Source: Pedobacter ghigonis
Lineage (GTDB): Bacteria; Bacteroidota; Bacteroidia; Sphingobacteriales; Sphingobacteriaceae
Reading direction: 5' to 3'
Length of the DNA stretch: 64,000 bases
Assembly (NCBI RefSeq): GCF_903166585.1
Contig: NZ_CAESCM010000011.1
Coordinates: 80,204 to 144,203 of the forward strand
In this document: positions 14,844 to 22,448 of the stretch, in pieces
How the letters are laid out: each line of letters opens with the position of its first letter
Position numbering within the stretch: position 1 is the first letter of the stretch
Position numbers and translations under genes: made by a program
Notes under the pieces: generated by a model
What the model was told of the DNA's origin: nothing
The model's input: only the letters and a program-made list of their open reading frames with translations
Database searches by the model: none

Positions 14844-16754
14844 TTATTTCTTGGCATCTGCTTTAACATCAGGTGCACCATTATTTAAAACCGTTTCAGT
14901 AGTTACACTTCTTTTACCGCTTGGCGTAACAACAATGGTTTTCAAAACTCTTTTCTCACCCTGTGGAACGGTAATTTTAACCGGTCCGGTGTATAAGAAA
15001 GCGTTCTCCGAAGGGCGGGATAAATCAATCGAATAATAGATTTTTCCACCAGTTACCGGCACTTTTAAATCGATAGTAAACTCACCACCAGTTAAAGTTT
15101 TATCGCTCTGGCCAATTGGTGTTGGCACCCAGTAGTTGATGTTCATTTTATCTAAACGAGCCAAATGCGCAGGTAAACGTTCTTCGCTAAAGTTTTTCAA
15201 ATCTTTACGCTCAACCGGCGACCAGGCAATTTCTGATAAAGCCAATATCCGTGGGAAAGCATGATTTTCGGCCTTTTCAGGGGTTTTAATGTACTCTGTC
15301 CACATATTTGCCTGCACACCTTTAATATACTTACGCTGATCGGCAGTTAGAACTTTCGGAATCGGATCGTAAGCATATATTTTCTGATAAGGGGCAAAAC
15401 CGCCAATGGTAACCGGCTCATCAGGAGAATTAGATTGTTTGTGATCGATATACAAACCCATCGAACCTGGTGTCATAATTACATCGTGATTTTGTTGCGC
15501 AGCAGCAATACCACCATCTTCACCTCTCCAGCTCATTACAGTAGCATTTGGTGCTAAACCACCTTCTAAAATCTCATCCCAGCCAATAATAGAACGGCCT
15601 TTACCATTTACATGTTTTTCTATGGTCTGGATAAAATAACTTTGCAACTCGTGCTCATCTTTTAAGCCTTTTTCTTTCATTAAAGCCTGGCAAAACGGCG
15701 ATTCTTTCCAATAGGTTTTTGGTGCTTCATCGCCACCAATATGGATGTATTTTGAAGGGAAAATAGCAATTACCTCGTCCAGTATATTGTTCAGAAAAGT
15801 AAAAGTGTTTTCTGAAGGCACAAAAATATCATCAAAAACACCCCAGGTTTGTTGTACCTGTTTGCCTTTTCGGTTACCTGCCCATGGCGTTTTATCACTG
15901 ATAAAAGTATCGCGATCAGGGAAACAGCTTAACTCCGGATAAGAAGCAATAGCTGCCGAAGCGTGACCAGGAAGTTCAATTTCAGGAATTACAGTGATAT
16001 ATTTAGCAGCTGCATATTTAACAATCTCTTTGGCTTCTTCCTGAGTATAAAAACCTTTAACTGGTGTAAGGTAATTTCCGTTACCCGGATAGTGCCCAAT
16101 TACGCTACCGTTACGTGATGAACCAATCTCGGTTAATTTTGGATATTTTTTAATTTCCAGTCTCCAGCCCTGATCATCCGTTAAATGCCAGTGAAAGGTA
16201 TTGATTTTGTAAAAAGCCAGTTGATCGATATACTTTTTAACAAAAGAAACCGGAAAAAAATGGCGGCTTACGTCCAACATCGCTCCACGATAAGCAAAAC
16301 GCGGATAATCTTTAACCGATACGATTGGTAAAGCGATTTTATCACCACTTTTTTCAGGCATCATCTGCATCAGCGATTCAACGGCATAAAATAAACCTGC
16401 GCCCTTACCAACCAATGTAATCTGCTTAGCTGAAATATTAATATTATAACCTTCGTTAGGCAACTTATCTGCACCTGCCGAAGTTAATACAATTGCTTTT
16501 TGACCAGCAGCAGCTGCTTTCACCTCTCTTAAAGCAAAGCCTCCCCTGCTTACAATAAATGCGTTTAAAAGATCGCCCATCTTTGCACCATCTGCATCGT
16601 TATGCACCAGTACAGTTGTTTTGTCTAATAAAAAAGTTCCGGCATTTTTGGTAATGGATACCGGGGCTGGAATAATGCCCAAATTGGAATCGTTCTGAGC
16701 AAATGCGCTTGTGCCCATTAAGACGCCAATAAAAACCGATAATGTTTTGTTCAT
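14844..16754 (-). CDS. Beta-N-acetylhexosaminidase, GH20
   Basis: 636 residues, exported (signal MNKTLSVFIGVLMGTSAFA). It removes terminal N-acetylglucosamine or N-acetylgalactosamine from chitin fragments, glycans or peptidoglycan pieces. Domain order: GH20b-like N-terminal domain (about 25-145), a TIM barrel (about 150-500) with the DVSRHFFP and FHWHLTDDQGWR signatures, the catalytic Asp-Glu pair in HIGGDE near residue 338, and a C-terminal beta domain (about 535-625) with YYSIDLSRP. The lipoprotein gene 64 nt downstream may share the transcript. No PUL-type SusC/SusD pair is adjacent, so this looks like a stand-alone enzyme. Confidence 0.95.
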   Translation of the reverse strand: MNKTLSVFIGVLMGTSAFAQNDSNLGIIPAPVSITKNAGTFLLDKTTVLVHNDADGAKMGDLLNAFIVSRGGFALREVKAAAAGQKAIVLTSAGADKLPNEGYNINISAKQITLVGKGAGLFYAVESLMQMMPEKSGDKIALPIVSVKDYPRFAYRGAMLDVSRHFFPVSFVKKYIDQLAFYKINTFHWHLTDDQGWRLEIKKYPKLTEIGSSRNGSVIGHYPGNGNYLTPVKGFYTQEEAKEIVKYAAAKYITVIPEIELPGHASAAIASYPELSCFPDRDTFISDKTPWAGNRKGKQVQQTWGVFDDIFVPSENTFTFLNNILDEVIAIFPSKYIHIGGDEAPKTYWKESPFCQALMKEKGLKDEHELQSYFIQTIEKHVNGKGRSIIGWDEILEGGLAPNATVMSWRGEDGGIAAAQQNHDVIMTPGSMGLYIDHKQSNSPDEPVTIGGFAPYQKIYAYDPIPKVLTADQRKYIKGVQANMWTEYIKTPEKAENHAFPRILALSEIAWSPVERKDLKNFSEERLPAHLARLDKMNINYWVPTPIGQSDKTLTGGEFTIDLKVPVTGGKIYYSIDLSRPSENAFLYTGPVKITVPQGEKRVLKTIVVTPSGKRSVTTETVLNNGAPDVKADAKK

Positions 16755-16935
16755 TTGTGTTTTAGTTTAAGGTTAAATTTTGTTTTAGCAAGACCAAGAT
16801 AAAGATTGTAGCAAGATTCTTAATCCCACATTCTTGTTACAATCAAGATCAAACGTTTGATTTTACTGTACTGACCGAATAAATTTTAAGTGGTAAAAGA
16901 GCCATTGTATCTGTTTTACAAAACATAAAGCCATA

Positions 16936-16968
16936 AAAAAAGAGAAACCATCATTGATTTCTCTTTTT
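16936..16968 (-). terminator. Terminator of trxB
   Basis: AAAAAGAGAAA pairs with TTTCTCTTTTT around an ~11-nt loop, about 20 nt after the trxB stop on the minus strand. Confidence 0.85.
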
Positions 16969-16986
16969 AAATACGTTAAAGCATGC

Positions 16987-17943
16987 TTATGCTTCTACCG
17001 GATGCTCTTTTGCAGCAAGATATCTTTCGGCATCTAGTGCAGCCATACAACCAGAACCCGCAGCGGTTACTGCTTGTCTGTAGTACATATCCTGCACGTC
17101 GCCACAAGCAAAAACACCTTCTATATTGGTTAAAGTAGAACCGGGTTTAGTAGTTAAATAACCAGTTTCATCCATATCTAACTGACCTTTAAAAATATCG
17201 GTATTCGGTTTATGACCAATAGCCACGAAGAAACCTTCAACGGCAATATCAGATTCTACACCTGTTTTGTTATTGATCACTTTTACTGCAGTTACATTTT
17301 TACCGTTACCCAAAATCTCCTGCGTTTCGGTATTGTAGTGTACTACAATATTTGGTGTAGCTAACACACGGCTAACCATGGCTTTAGAAGCCCTGAATTC
17401 ATCACGACGAACCAATAAATGTACGATTTTACAAAGTTTAGCTAAATAAGTAGCTTCTTCGGCAGCTGTATCGCCAGCACCTACAATGGCCACATCCTGA
17501 CCTTTGAAGAAGAAACCATCGCACACGGCACAGGCAGAAACACCAAAGCCATTGTATTGTTGCTCGCTTGGTAAACCTAACCATTTTGCAGTGGCACCAG
17601 TTGCAATAATTACGGTATCGGCAGTAATGGTTTTAATTTCATCAACTACCACTTTGTGCGGTGCTGAAGAAAAATCTACCGAGCTTACATAACCAAAACG
17701 GATATCTGTTCCAAAGCGTTCGGCTTGTTTGCGGAAATCTTCCATCATTTCTGGCCCCATAATTCCTTGTGGGTAACCCGGGAAGTTTTCTACATCAGTA
17801 GTTTGTGTTAACTGACCACCAGCTTGCATGCCAGTGTACATAATTGGTTTTAAATCTGCTCTGGCAGCATAAATTGCAGCGGTATAACCAGCGGGACCAG
17901 AACCTATAATTAAACACTGAACGTGTTCGTTTTCTTGTGACAT
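16987..17943 (-). CDS. trxB: Thioredoxin-disulfide reductase
   Basis: A 318-residue FAD/NADPH enzyme that reduces thioredoxin in the cytoplasm. It has the FAD-binding GSGPAGYTAAIYAARA near the N-terminus, the redox-active CAVC near residue 138 followed by DGFFF, the NADPH-binding GAGDTAAEEA, and the C-terminal FAD motif GVFACGDVQD. Length is normal. It is monocistronic with its own promoter (TAGATTTG at 17985-17978) and terminator. Confidence 0.97.
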   Translation of the reverse strand: MSQENEHVQCLIIGSGPAGYTAAIYAARADLKPIMYTGMQAGGQLTQTTDVENFPGYPQGIMGPEMMEDFRKQAERFGTDIRFGYVSSVDFSSAPHKVVVDEIKTITADTVIIATGATAKWLGLPSEQQYNGFGVSACAVCDGFFFKGQDVAIVGAGDTAAEEATYLAKLCKIVHLLVRRDEFRASKAMVSRVLATPNIVVHYNTETQEILGNGKNVTAVKVINNKTGVESDIAVEGFFVAIGHKPNTDIFKGQLDMDETGYLTTKPGSTLTNIEGVFACGDVQDMYYRQAVTAAGSGCMAALDAERYLAAKEHPVEA

Positions 17944-17977
17944 TATATGATGTATTTGAAATTCATTAATCGTAGCG

Positions 17978-18008
17978 CAAATCTAGTGCTTTAAATAATT
18001 GTTAACAA
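17978..18008 (-). promoter_or_regulatory. Promoter of trxB
   Basis: TTG (18008-18006), a 20-nt spacer and TAGATTTG (17985-17978) on the minus strand match the Bacteroidota -33/-7 pattern. The leader would be about 30 nt. Confidence 0.7.
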
Positions 18009-18152
18009 GCGCACATTGTCAACATAGTTTACTTATTAACAGTGGAGCGCAAAGCGCCTAGCGCCGGGCGCTAAACTCAGTTGATAATAATTCCCGTGGT
18101 GCCAGATATTTCTATCTCACGAGGAATAATTTATCTATCAGATGATAAAACA

Positions 18153-19781
18153 TCAAGTCTGTATCACCCCAACATTAAACTTTTTGGTTATCGGCGATTG
18201 GTTAGCCGCTTCAATCCCCATCGAAATTACTTTCCGGGTTTCGAGCGGATCGATAATGCCATCTACCCAAAGCCTCGATGCTGCATAATATGGTGTAGTT
18301 TGGCTATCATATTTATCGGTGATTTCTTTCAGTAATTCGGCTTCTTTTTCGGGTGTAATAACTTCGCCTTTGGCTTTTAAAGATGCTTCCTGGATCTGCA
18401 GCAGGGTTTTGGCCGCCTGAGCGCCACCCATAACCGCAATTTTTGCTGTTGGCCAGGCATAAATTAACCGCGGATCGTAAGCTTTACCGCACATGGCGTA
18501 ATTACCGGCACCGTAAGAGTTGCCCAAAACAATGGTAAATTTCGGCACTACCGAATTGGCTACGGCATTAACCATTTTAGCCCCATCTTTTATAATACCA
18601 CCATGCTCTGATCGGCTTCCAACCATAAAACCAGTCACATCCTGCAGAAAAACCAAAGGGATTTTTTTCTGGTTGCAATTCATGATAAAACGGCTTGCTT
18701 TATCGGCGCTATCTGAATAAATTACCCCACCAAACTGCATCTCCCCTTTTTTCGATTTTACTACTTTACGCTGATTGGCTACAATGCCCACAGCCCAGCC
18801 ATCTATTCGGGCCAAACCACACACAATGCTTTGTCCGTAGCCTTTTTTATATTCTTCAAATTCCGAACCATCAACCAGGCGGTTAATGATATCCATTATT
18901 TCGTAAGGTTTATCTCTGTTTTCGGGCAGGATACCGTAAAGTTCTTCTTCTTTTTCTTTGGGTTTAAAAGGTGCAATGCGGTCGAAACCTGCATTTTCAG
19001 GTGCCCCCAGCATACTCATGATGTTGCGGATAGAATCTAAACAAGCCTCATCATTGGGGTGCTTATAATCGGTAACACCCGAAATTTCGCAATGCGTAGT
19101 TGCCCCACCCAATGTCTCGTTATCTACATCTTCACCAATGGCCGATTTAACCAGGTAGGAACCCGCTAAAAATACAGAACCTGTTTTATCAACAATCATG
19201 GCTTCATCGCTCATAATCGGCAAATAAGCCCCACCGGCAACACAAGCTCCCATAATGGCCGAAATCTGTACAATTCCTTCGCCCGACATGATCGCGTTAT
19301 TTCTGAACATCCTGCCGAAATGTTCTTTATCGGGAAAAATCTCATCCTGCATGGGCAGATAAACGCCTGCACTATCTACCAGGTAAATCACTGGTAAACG
19401 GTTCTCCATGGCAATTTCCTGAGCACGGAGGTTCTTCTTGGCCGTCATCGGAAACCACGCACCTGCCTTTACCGTAGCATCGTTAGCCACAATCATACAC
19501 TGCCTGCCGCTTACGTAACCAATGCCACAAACTACTCCCGCTGCCGGACAACCGCCCTGCTCCTTATACATTCCATCGGCTGTAAAAGCGCCCACTTCTA
19601 AAAAATCAGTGCCTTTATCTATCAAATAGGCAATGCGCTCGCGGGCCAGTAACTTGCCTTTTTCTTTTTGTTTGGCAGCATTTTTTTCTCCGCCACCCAG
19701 GTATATTTTTTTGAGTCTGGTTTTCAGTTCGTACACCAACTGTTTATTTACATCCTCATTTTTATTGAATTCGATATTCAT
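18153..19781 (-). CDS. Acyl-CoA carboxylase beta subunit (methylcrotonyl-CoA type)
   Basis: A 542-residue biotin-dependent carboxyltransferase that moves CO2 from carboxybiotin to an acyl-CoA. The N-terminus has KEKGKLLARERI and the oxyanion segments GGCPAAGVVCGIGYVSG and MGACVAGGAYLP. The C-terminal half has VVANQRKVVKSKKGEMQFGG and NSYGAGNYAMCGKAYDPR. The end (RLWVDGIIDPLETRKVI, then FNVGVIQT) resembles methylcrotonyl-CoA carboxylase beta more than propionyl-CoA carboxylase, pointing to leucine breakdown. No biotin-carboxylase alpha subunit is nearby, so the partner is encoded elsewhere. Substrate assignment is inference. Confidence 0.88.
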   Translation of the reverse strand: MNIEFNKNEDVNKQLVYELKTRLKKIYLGGGEKNAAKQKEKGKLLARERIAYLIDKGTDFLEVGAFTADGMYKEQGGCPAAGVVCGIGYVSGRQCMIVANDATVKAGAWFPMTAKKNLRAQEIAMENRLPVIYLVDSAGVYLPMQDEIFPDKEHFGRMFRNNAIMSGEGIVQISAIMGACVAGGAYLPIMSDEAMIVDKTGSVFLAGSYLVKSAIGEDVDNETLGGATTHCEISGVTDYKHPNDEACLDSIRNIMSMLGAPENAGFDRIAPFKPKEKEEELYGILPENRDKPYEIMDIINRLVDGSEFEEYKKGYGQSIVCGLARIDGWAVGIVANQRKVVKSKKGEMQFGGVIYSDSADKASRFIMNCNQKKIPLVFLQDVTGFMVGSRSEHGGIIKDGAKMVNAVANSVVPKFTIVLGNSYGAGNYAMCGKAYDPRLIYAWPTAKIAVMGGAQAAKTLLQIQEASLKAKGEVITPEKEAELLKEITDKYDSQTTPYYAASRLWVDGIIDPLETRKVISMGIEAANQSPITKKFNVGVIQT

Positions 19782-19943
19782 GGAGGCAATTTAAATTTAA
19801 TTTTACAAAAACAGTATTGACCAAATTGGTTTCTGGTACAAAGCATTTTTTTAACCACAGCGCAAACAAGAGAAATTACAAAGAACACAGCAGGTTGCAG
19901 TTAATTATCCATTTAAAATGATATTTTTGGTTAAAGCCAACAA

Positions 19944-20387
19944 ATGGAACTAACCATCAATATCCCTGCATTACTTTTTCCGGCCATTAGCTTAATTATG
20001 CTGGCCTATACCAATCGCTTTCTGGCCCTTGCCAGTTTGGTAAGAAGTTTAAAATCTAAATATGAAGATGGCGATAAAAACGTGGCTCTGCACAAGCAAA
20101 TCGAAAACCTGCGTTACCGCTTAAAATTGATTAAAAATATGCAGGCTTTTGGCGTAATCAGTTTTGCCTGCTGCCTTTTTTGTATGTTTTTTATTTATTT
20201 AGAACGCAATACGCTGGCTGAAATACTCTTTGCCTTAAGCCTAATCTTTTTTATGATATCGCTAATCATTTCACTGATTGAAATCCAGATCAGTACCAGG
20301 GCTCTTGAACTCGAACTGAGTAGTCTGGAGGCACTGGATGATCCATCTATTGTAAGCAGGTTAAAGAAGAAGTTTGATAAAGATTAG
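19944..20387 (+). CDS. DUF2721 family membrane protein
   Basis: A 147-residue protein matching the DUF2721 pattern: TM1 at about 7-28 (ALLFPAISLIMLAYTNRFLALA), a basic cytoplasmic helix with LRYRLKLIKN, then TM2 and TM3 (about 68-90 and 94-118), and a C-terminal helix that starts EIQISTRALELELSSLE. Function is unknown for the family. The 3' end overlaps the convergent lipoprotein gene by 4 nt. Its start is 162 nt from the divergent carboxylase gene; the TTTAACCACAG word at 19850 lies in that gap. Confidence 0.8.
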   Translation: MELTINIPALLFPAISLIMLAYTNRFLALASLVRSLKSKYEDGDKNVALHKQIENLRYRLKLIKNMQAFGVISFACCLFCMFFIYLERNTLAEILFALSLIFFMISLIISLIEIQISTRALELELSSLEALDDPSIVSRLKKKFDKD

Positions 20388-20932
20388 TTTTGGTAAACCA
20401 CACCATTAATAATTACCTTTTTCCAGTTGCCCGGATAACCTTTACCTTTGATGTATTTTATTGAATGAGGGTGACCTTTTAAATTGGGATGATAAACGGC
20501 ATCGAACGAAAAAGTCATCTCTGTATCGCTTTTTTGAACAACCGTAACTTCATTATCATTGTAGCCCATATCTCCTGTGGTGAAGAATTTATCGCCAACA
20601 TTGGCTTTAAAATCAGCTCTCACAAAGATTTTTAACGGAGCATCGGGATAGCTCTCAACCAGCCTGTTCTGCTCATCAATCCTCAGGTAATAAACTGAGA
20701 AAGCATCGCCACCGATCAAAGAAAAAAACTTGTAGAAAAGCTTGTTGTTTATCCTAACCGTGTCTTTAATTTCGGTGTAATTTTCACCATTTGAATACCA
20801 CAGGTTACCAATTTGCATTGGCAAAAATGAATCGTTTGTAGCTGGTTCTACTTTATTTTTTTTACAAGCGCCAAGTAAAATTAAAGCGGACAGCAACATG
20901 ATCAGGCTTGCGTTTTGGTAAGTTTTTTTCAT
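20384..20932 (-). CDS. Hypothetical lipoprotein
   Basis: 182 residues with a clear lipoprotein signal (MKKTYQNASLIMLLSALILLG then A-C at about 22-23, followed by KKNK). The mature domain is beta-rich (MQIGNLWYSNGENYTEIKDTV), as in many Bacteroidota exported proteins of unknown role. No catalytic motif is seen. It converges with, and overlaps by 4 nt, the DUF2721 gene. Confidence 0.7.
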   Translation of the reverse strand: MKKTYQNASLIMLLSALILLGACKKNKVEPATNDSFLPMQIGNLWYSNGENYTEIKDTVRINNKLFYKFFSLIGGDAFSVYYLRIDEQNRLVESYPDAPLKIFVRADFKANVGDKFFTTGDMGYNDNEVTVVQKSDTEMTFSFDAVYHPNLKGHPHSIKYIKGKGYPGNWKKVIINGVVYQN

Positions 20933-20994
20933 GAGAAGAGTTTATTTCTCACTAAAACGCAAGCCTGGATAAAAACGCTACAGCAGCTAAGCGA

Positions 20995-21456
20995 TTAGTT
21001 TATAAAGTGATACAAGAAAACCACTTCTCCATTAAAAGCAGGCTTTTTCTGGTCTTCAATTTCCATTTCGATACCCATATTTACCTTGGTTACGCCACGC
21101 AGGTTAATGATTGAAGCCAGTTTGGCTTTTAACCTAACTTTACTGTTTACAGTTACCGCCTGCGCAAACCTTAAATTCTCAATACCATAATTAATTTCCA
21201 TTTTCAGGTTTTGGATATCAACAATCTGTTTCCATAAAAAAGGAATTAACGACAGGGTTAAATAACCGTGTGCAATAGTAGCTTTAAACGGACCTTCATT
21301 TTGCGCCCGCTCTTCATCAACATGAATCCACTGATGATCTAATGTAGCATCGGCAAATTTGTTAATCTGCTCTTGTGTAATGGTATGCCATGAAGAAACG
21401 CCCAATTCCTTACCCAGGTATTGCTCAAATTCTGCGTGTGAAGTAATAATTTGCAT
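20995..21456 (-). CDS. MaoC family (R)-enoyl-CoA hydratase-like protein
   Basis: A 153-residue single hot-dog-fold protein of the MaoC dehydratase family, which hydrates trans-2-enoyl-CoA to (R)-3-hydroxyacyl-CoA. The catalytic segment F-A-D-A-T-L-D-H-Q-W-I-H (about 30-41) has the expected Asp and His, and ATIAHGYLTLSL follows. Length is normal for the short form. The gene stands alone between a lipoprotein gene and a LOG-family gene on the same strand. Substrate range unknown. Confidence 0.9.
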   Translation of the reverse strand: MQIITSHAEFEQYLGKELGVSSWHTITQEQINKFADATLDHQWIHVDEERAQNEGPFKATIAHGYLTLSLIPFLWKQIVDIQNLKMEINYGIENLRFAQAVTVNSKVRLKAKLASIINLRGVTKVNMGIEMEIEDQKKPAFNGEVVFLYHFIN

Positions 21457-21531
21457 TGTTTTAGTTTTAGTTCCTTTTAATAAGGTATTTTGTAATACTT
21501 TGTTTTTCTGCCAGCTAAAGATAACTTTTGG

Positions 21532-21627
21532 TTAATGGTCTATGGTTAATGGTCGATAGTTAATGGTTGATGGTTGATAGTTAATGGGCCTATTTGTCAA
21601 TCCCACTATGAACTATCGACTATGGAC
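21532..21627. repeat. Tandem TTAATGG-type words with inverted partner
   Basis: The words GGTTAATGG, GATAGTTAATGG and GGTTGATGG recur about six times in 21532-21590, then GAACTATCGACTATGGAC (21610-21627) is nearly the reverse complement of the first part. The stretch fills the gap between the MaoC and LOG genes and could fold as a long hairpin. Confidence 0.6.
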
Positions 21628-21637
21628 TTATCCCTCT

Positions 21638-22231
21638 CTAACTCAAATTTCTATCCTTGAACCAAACCTCATCGGGTATGGCCGAAAAATGATCCATTTT
21701 ATCAATTAATATTGTAGCATCGGCTTCGTTAAAAACCAGATCACGGTTGGCCGGTTTCAGGAATTTACGCTGCACCATAATTTCCATCTGTGCAAATAAC
21801 GGATCGTAAAAACCTTCAACATTTAAAACCCCAATTGGTTTGTTGTGCAGTCCGAGCTGTAACCAGGTAAGCACTTCAAAAAACTCTTCGAGTGTACCAA
21901 AACCACCTGGCAGGATAACAAAACCATCGCTTAAATCAGCCATTTTTTGTTTCCGCTGGTGCATATTCTCGGTTACAATCATTTCGGTCACACCGGTATG
22001 CCCCACCTCTTTATCCATTAAAAATTGTGGAATTACACCAATAACCTCTCCACCGGTTTCGAGCACATCATTAGCAAGTAGCCCCATTACACCAACGCTG
22101 CCACCGCCATAAATTAACTTGATTTCTTGTTTTACAAGTGTTTCTGCCAATTGTTTAATTGCAGTGCGTAATTGTAAATCGCCATTAAAGTTCGAACCAC
22201 AATATACACAAACCGCTTTAAGCTTATTCAT
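21638..22231 (-). CDS. LOG family protein (nucleotide 5'-monophosphate phosphoribohydrolase)
   Basis: A 197-residue Rossmann-fold protein of the LOG/TIGR00730 family. Members cleave the N-glycosidic bond of cytokinin riboside 5'-monophosphates or AMP-like nucleotides. The nucleotide-binding signature PGGFGTLEEFFE is complete, preceded by the RKQKMADLSDGFVIL segment, and the N-terminus VCVYCGSNF is typical. Start ATG 22231 follows from the family. In bacteria without cytokinins a role in nucleotide salvage or stress is often proposed; here it is unknown. Confidence 0.93.
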   Translation of the reverse strand: MNKLKAVCVYCGSNFNGDLQLRTAIKQLAETLVKQEIKLIYGGGSVGVMGLLANDVLETGGEVIGVIPQFLMDKEVGHTGVTEMIVTENMHQRKQKMADLSDGFVILPGGFGTLEEFFEVLTWLQLGLHNKPIGVLNVEGFYDPLFAQMEIMVQRKFLKPANRDLVFNEADATILIDKMDHFSAIPDEVWFKDRNLS

Positions 22232-22391
22232 TTAGTCTAAAATTTCACCGAAGTTAAGGTTTTATACGGGCTCTCTAAACTTTAATTTTTCACAAAACCT
22301 AATCCGGAAGTGCCATCCTGCCCTAAAACAATGATATATAAAAAGCTTCGCTTTGCAAAATAATATGTAGCATTATAAATGCAATAAAACC

Positions 22392-22421
22392 AAAAAAGCG
22401 CCGGATAAACCGACGCCTTTA
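22392..22421 (-). terminator. Terminator of the TonB receptor gene
   Basis: On the minus strand AAAGGCGtCGG pairs with CCGgCGCTTTTTT around TTTAT. It lies about 27 nt after the stop of the receptor gene. Confidence 0.85.
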
Positions 22422-22448
22422 ACCAAATATAAGAGAGAAAAGATTTAA

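Noticed and set aside
18153-19781. Alternative call as propionyl-CoA carboxylase beta
   Set aside because: The C-terminal RLW-x-DGIIDP and FNVGV-type end resemble the methylcrotonyl-CoA enzyme more; substrate remains uncertain.
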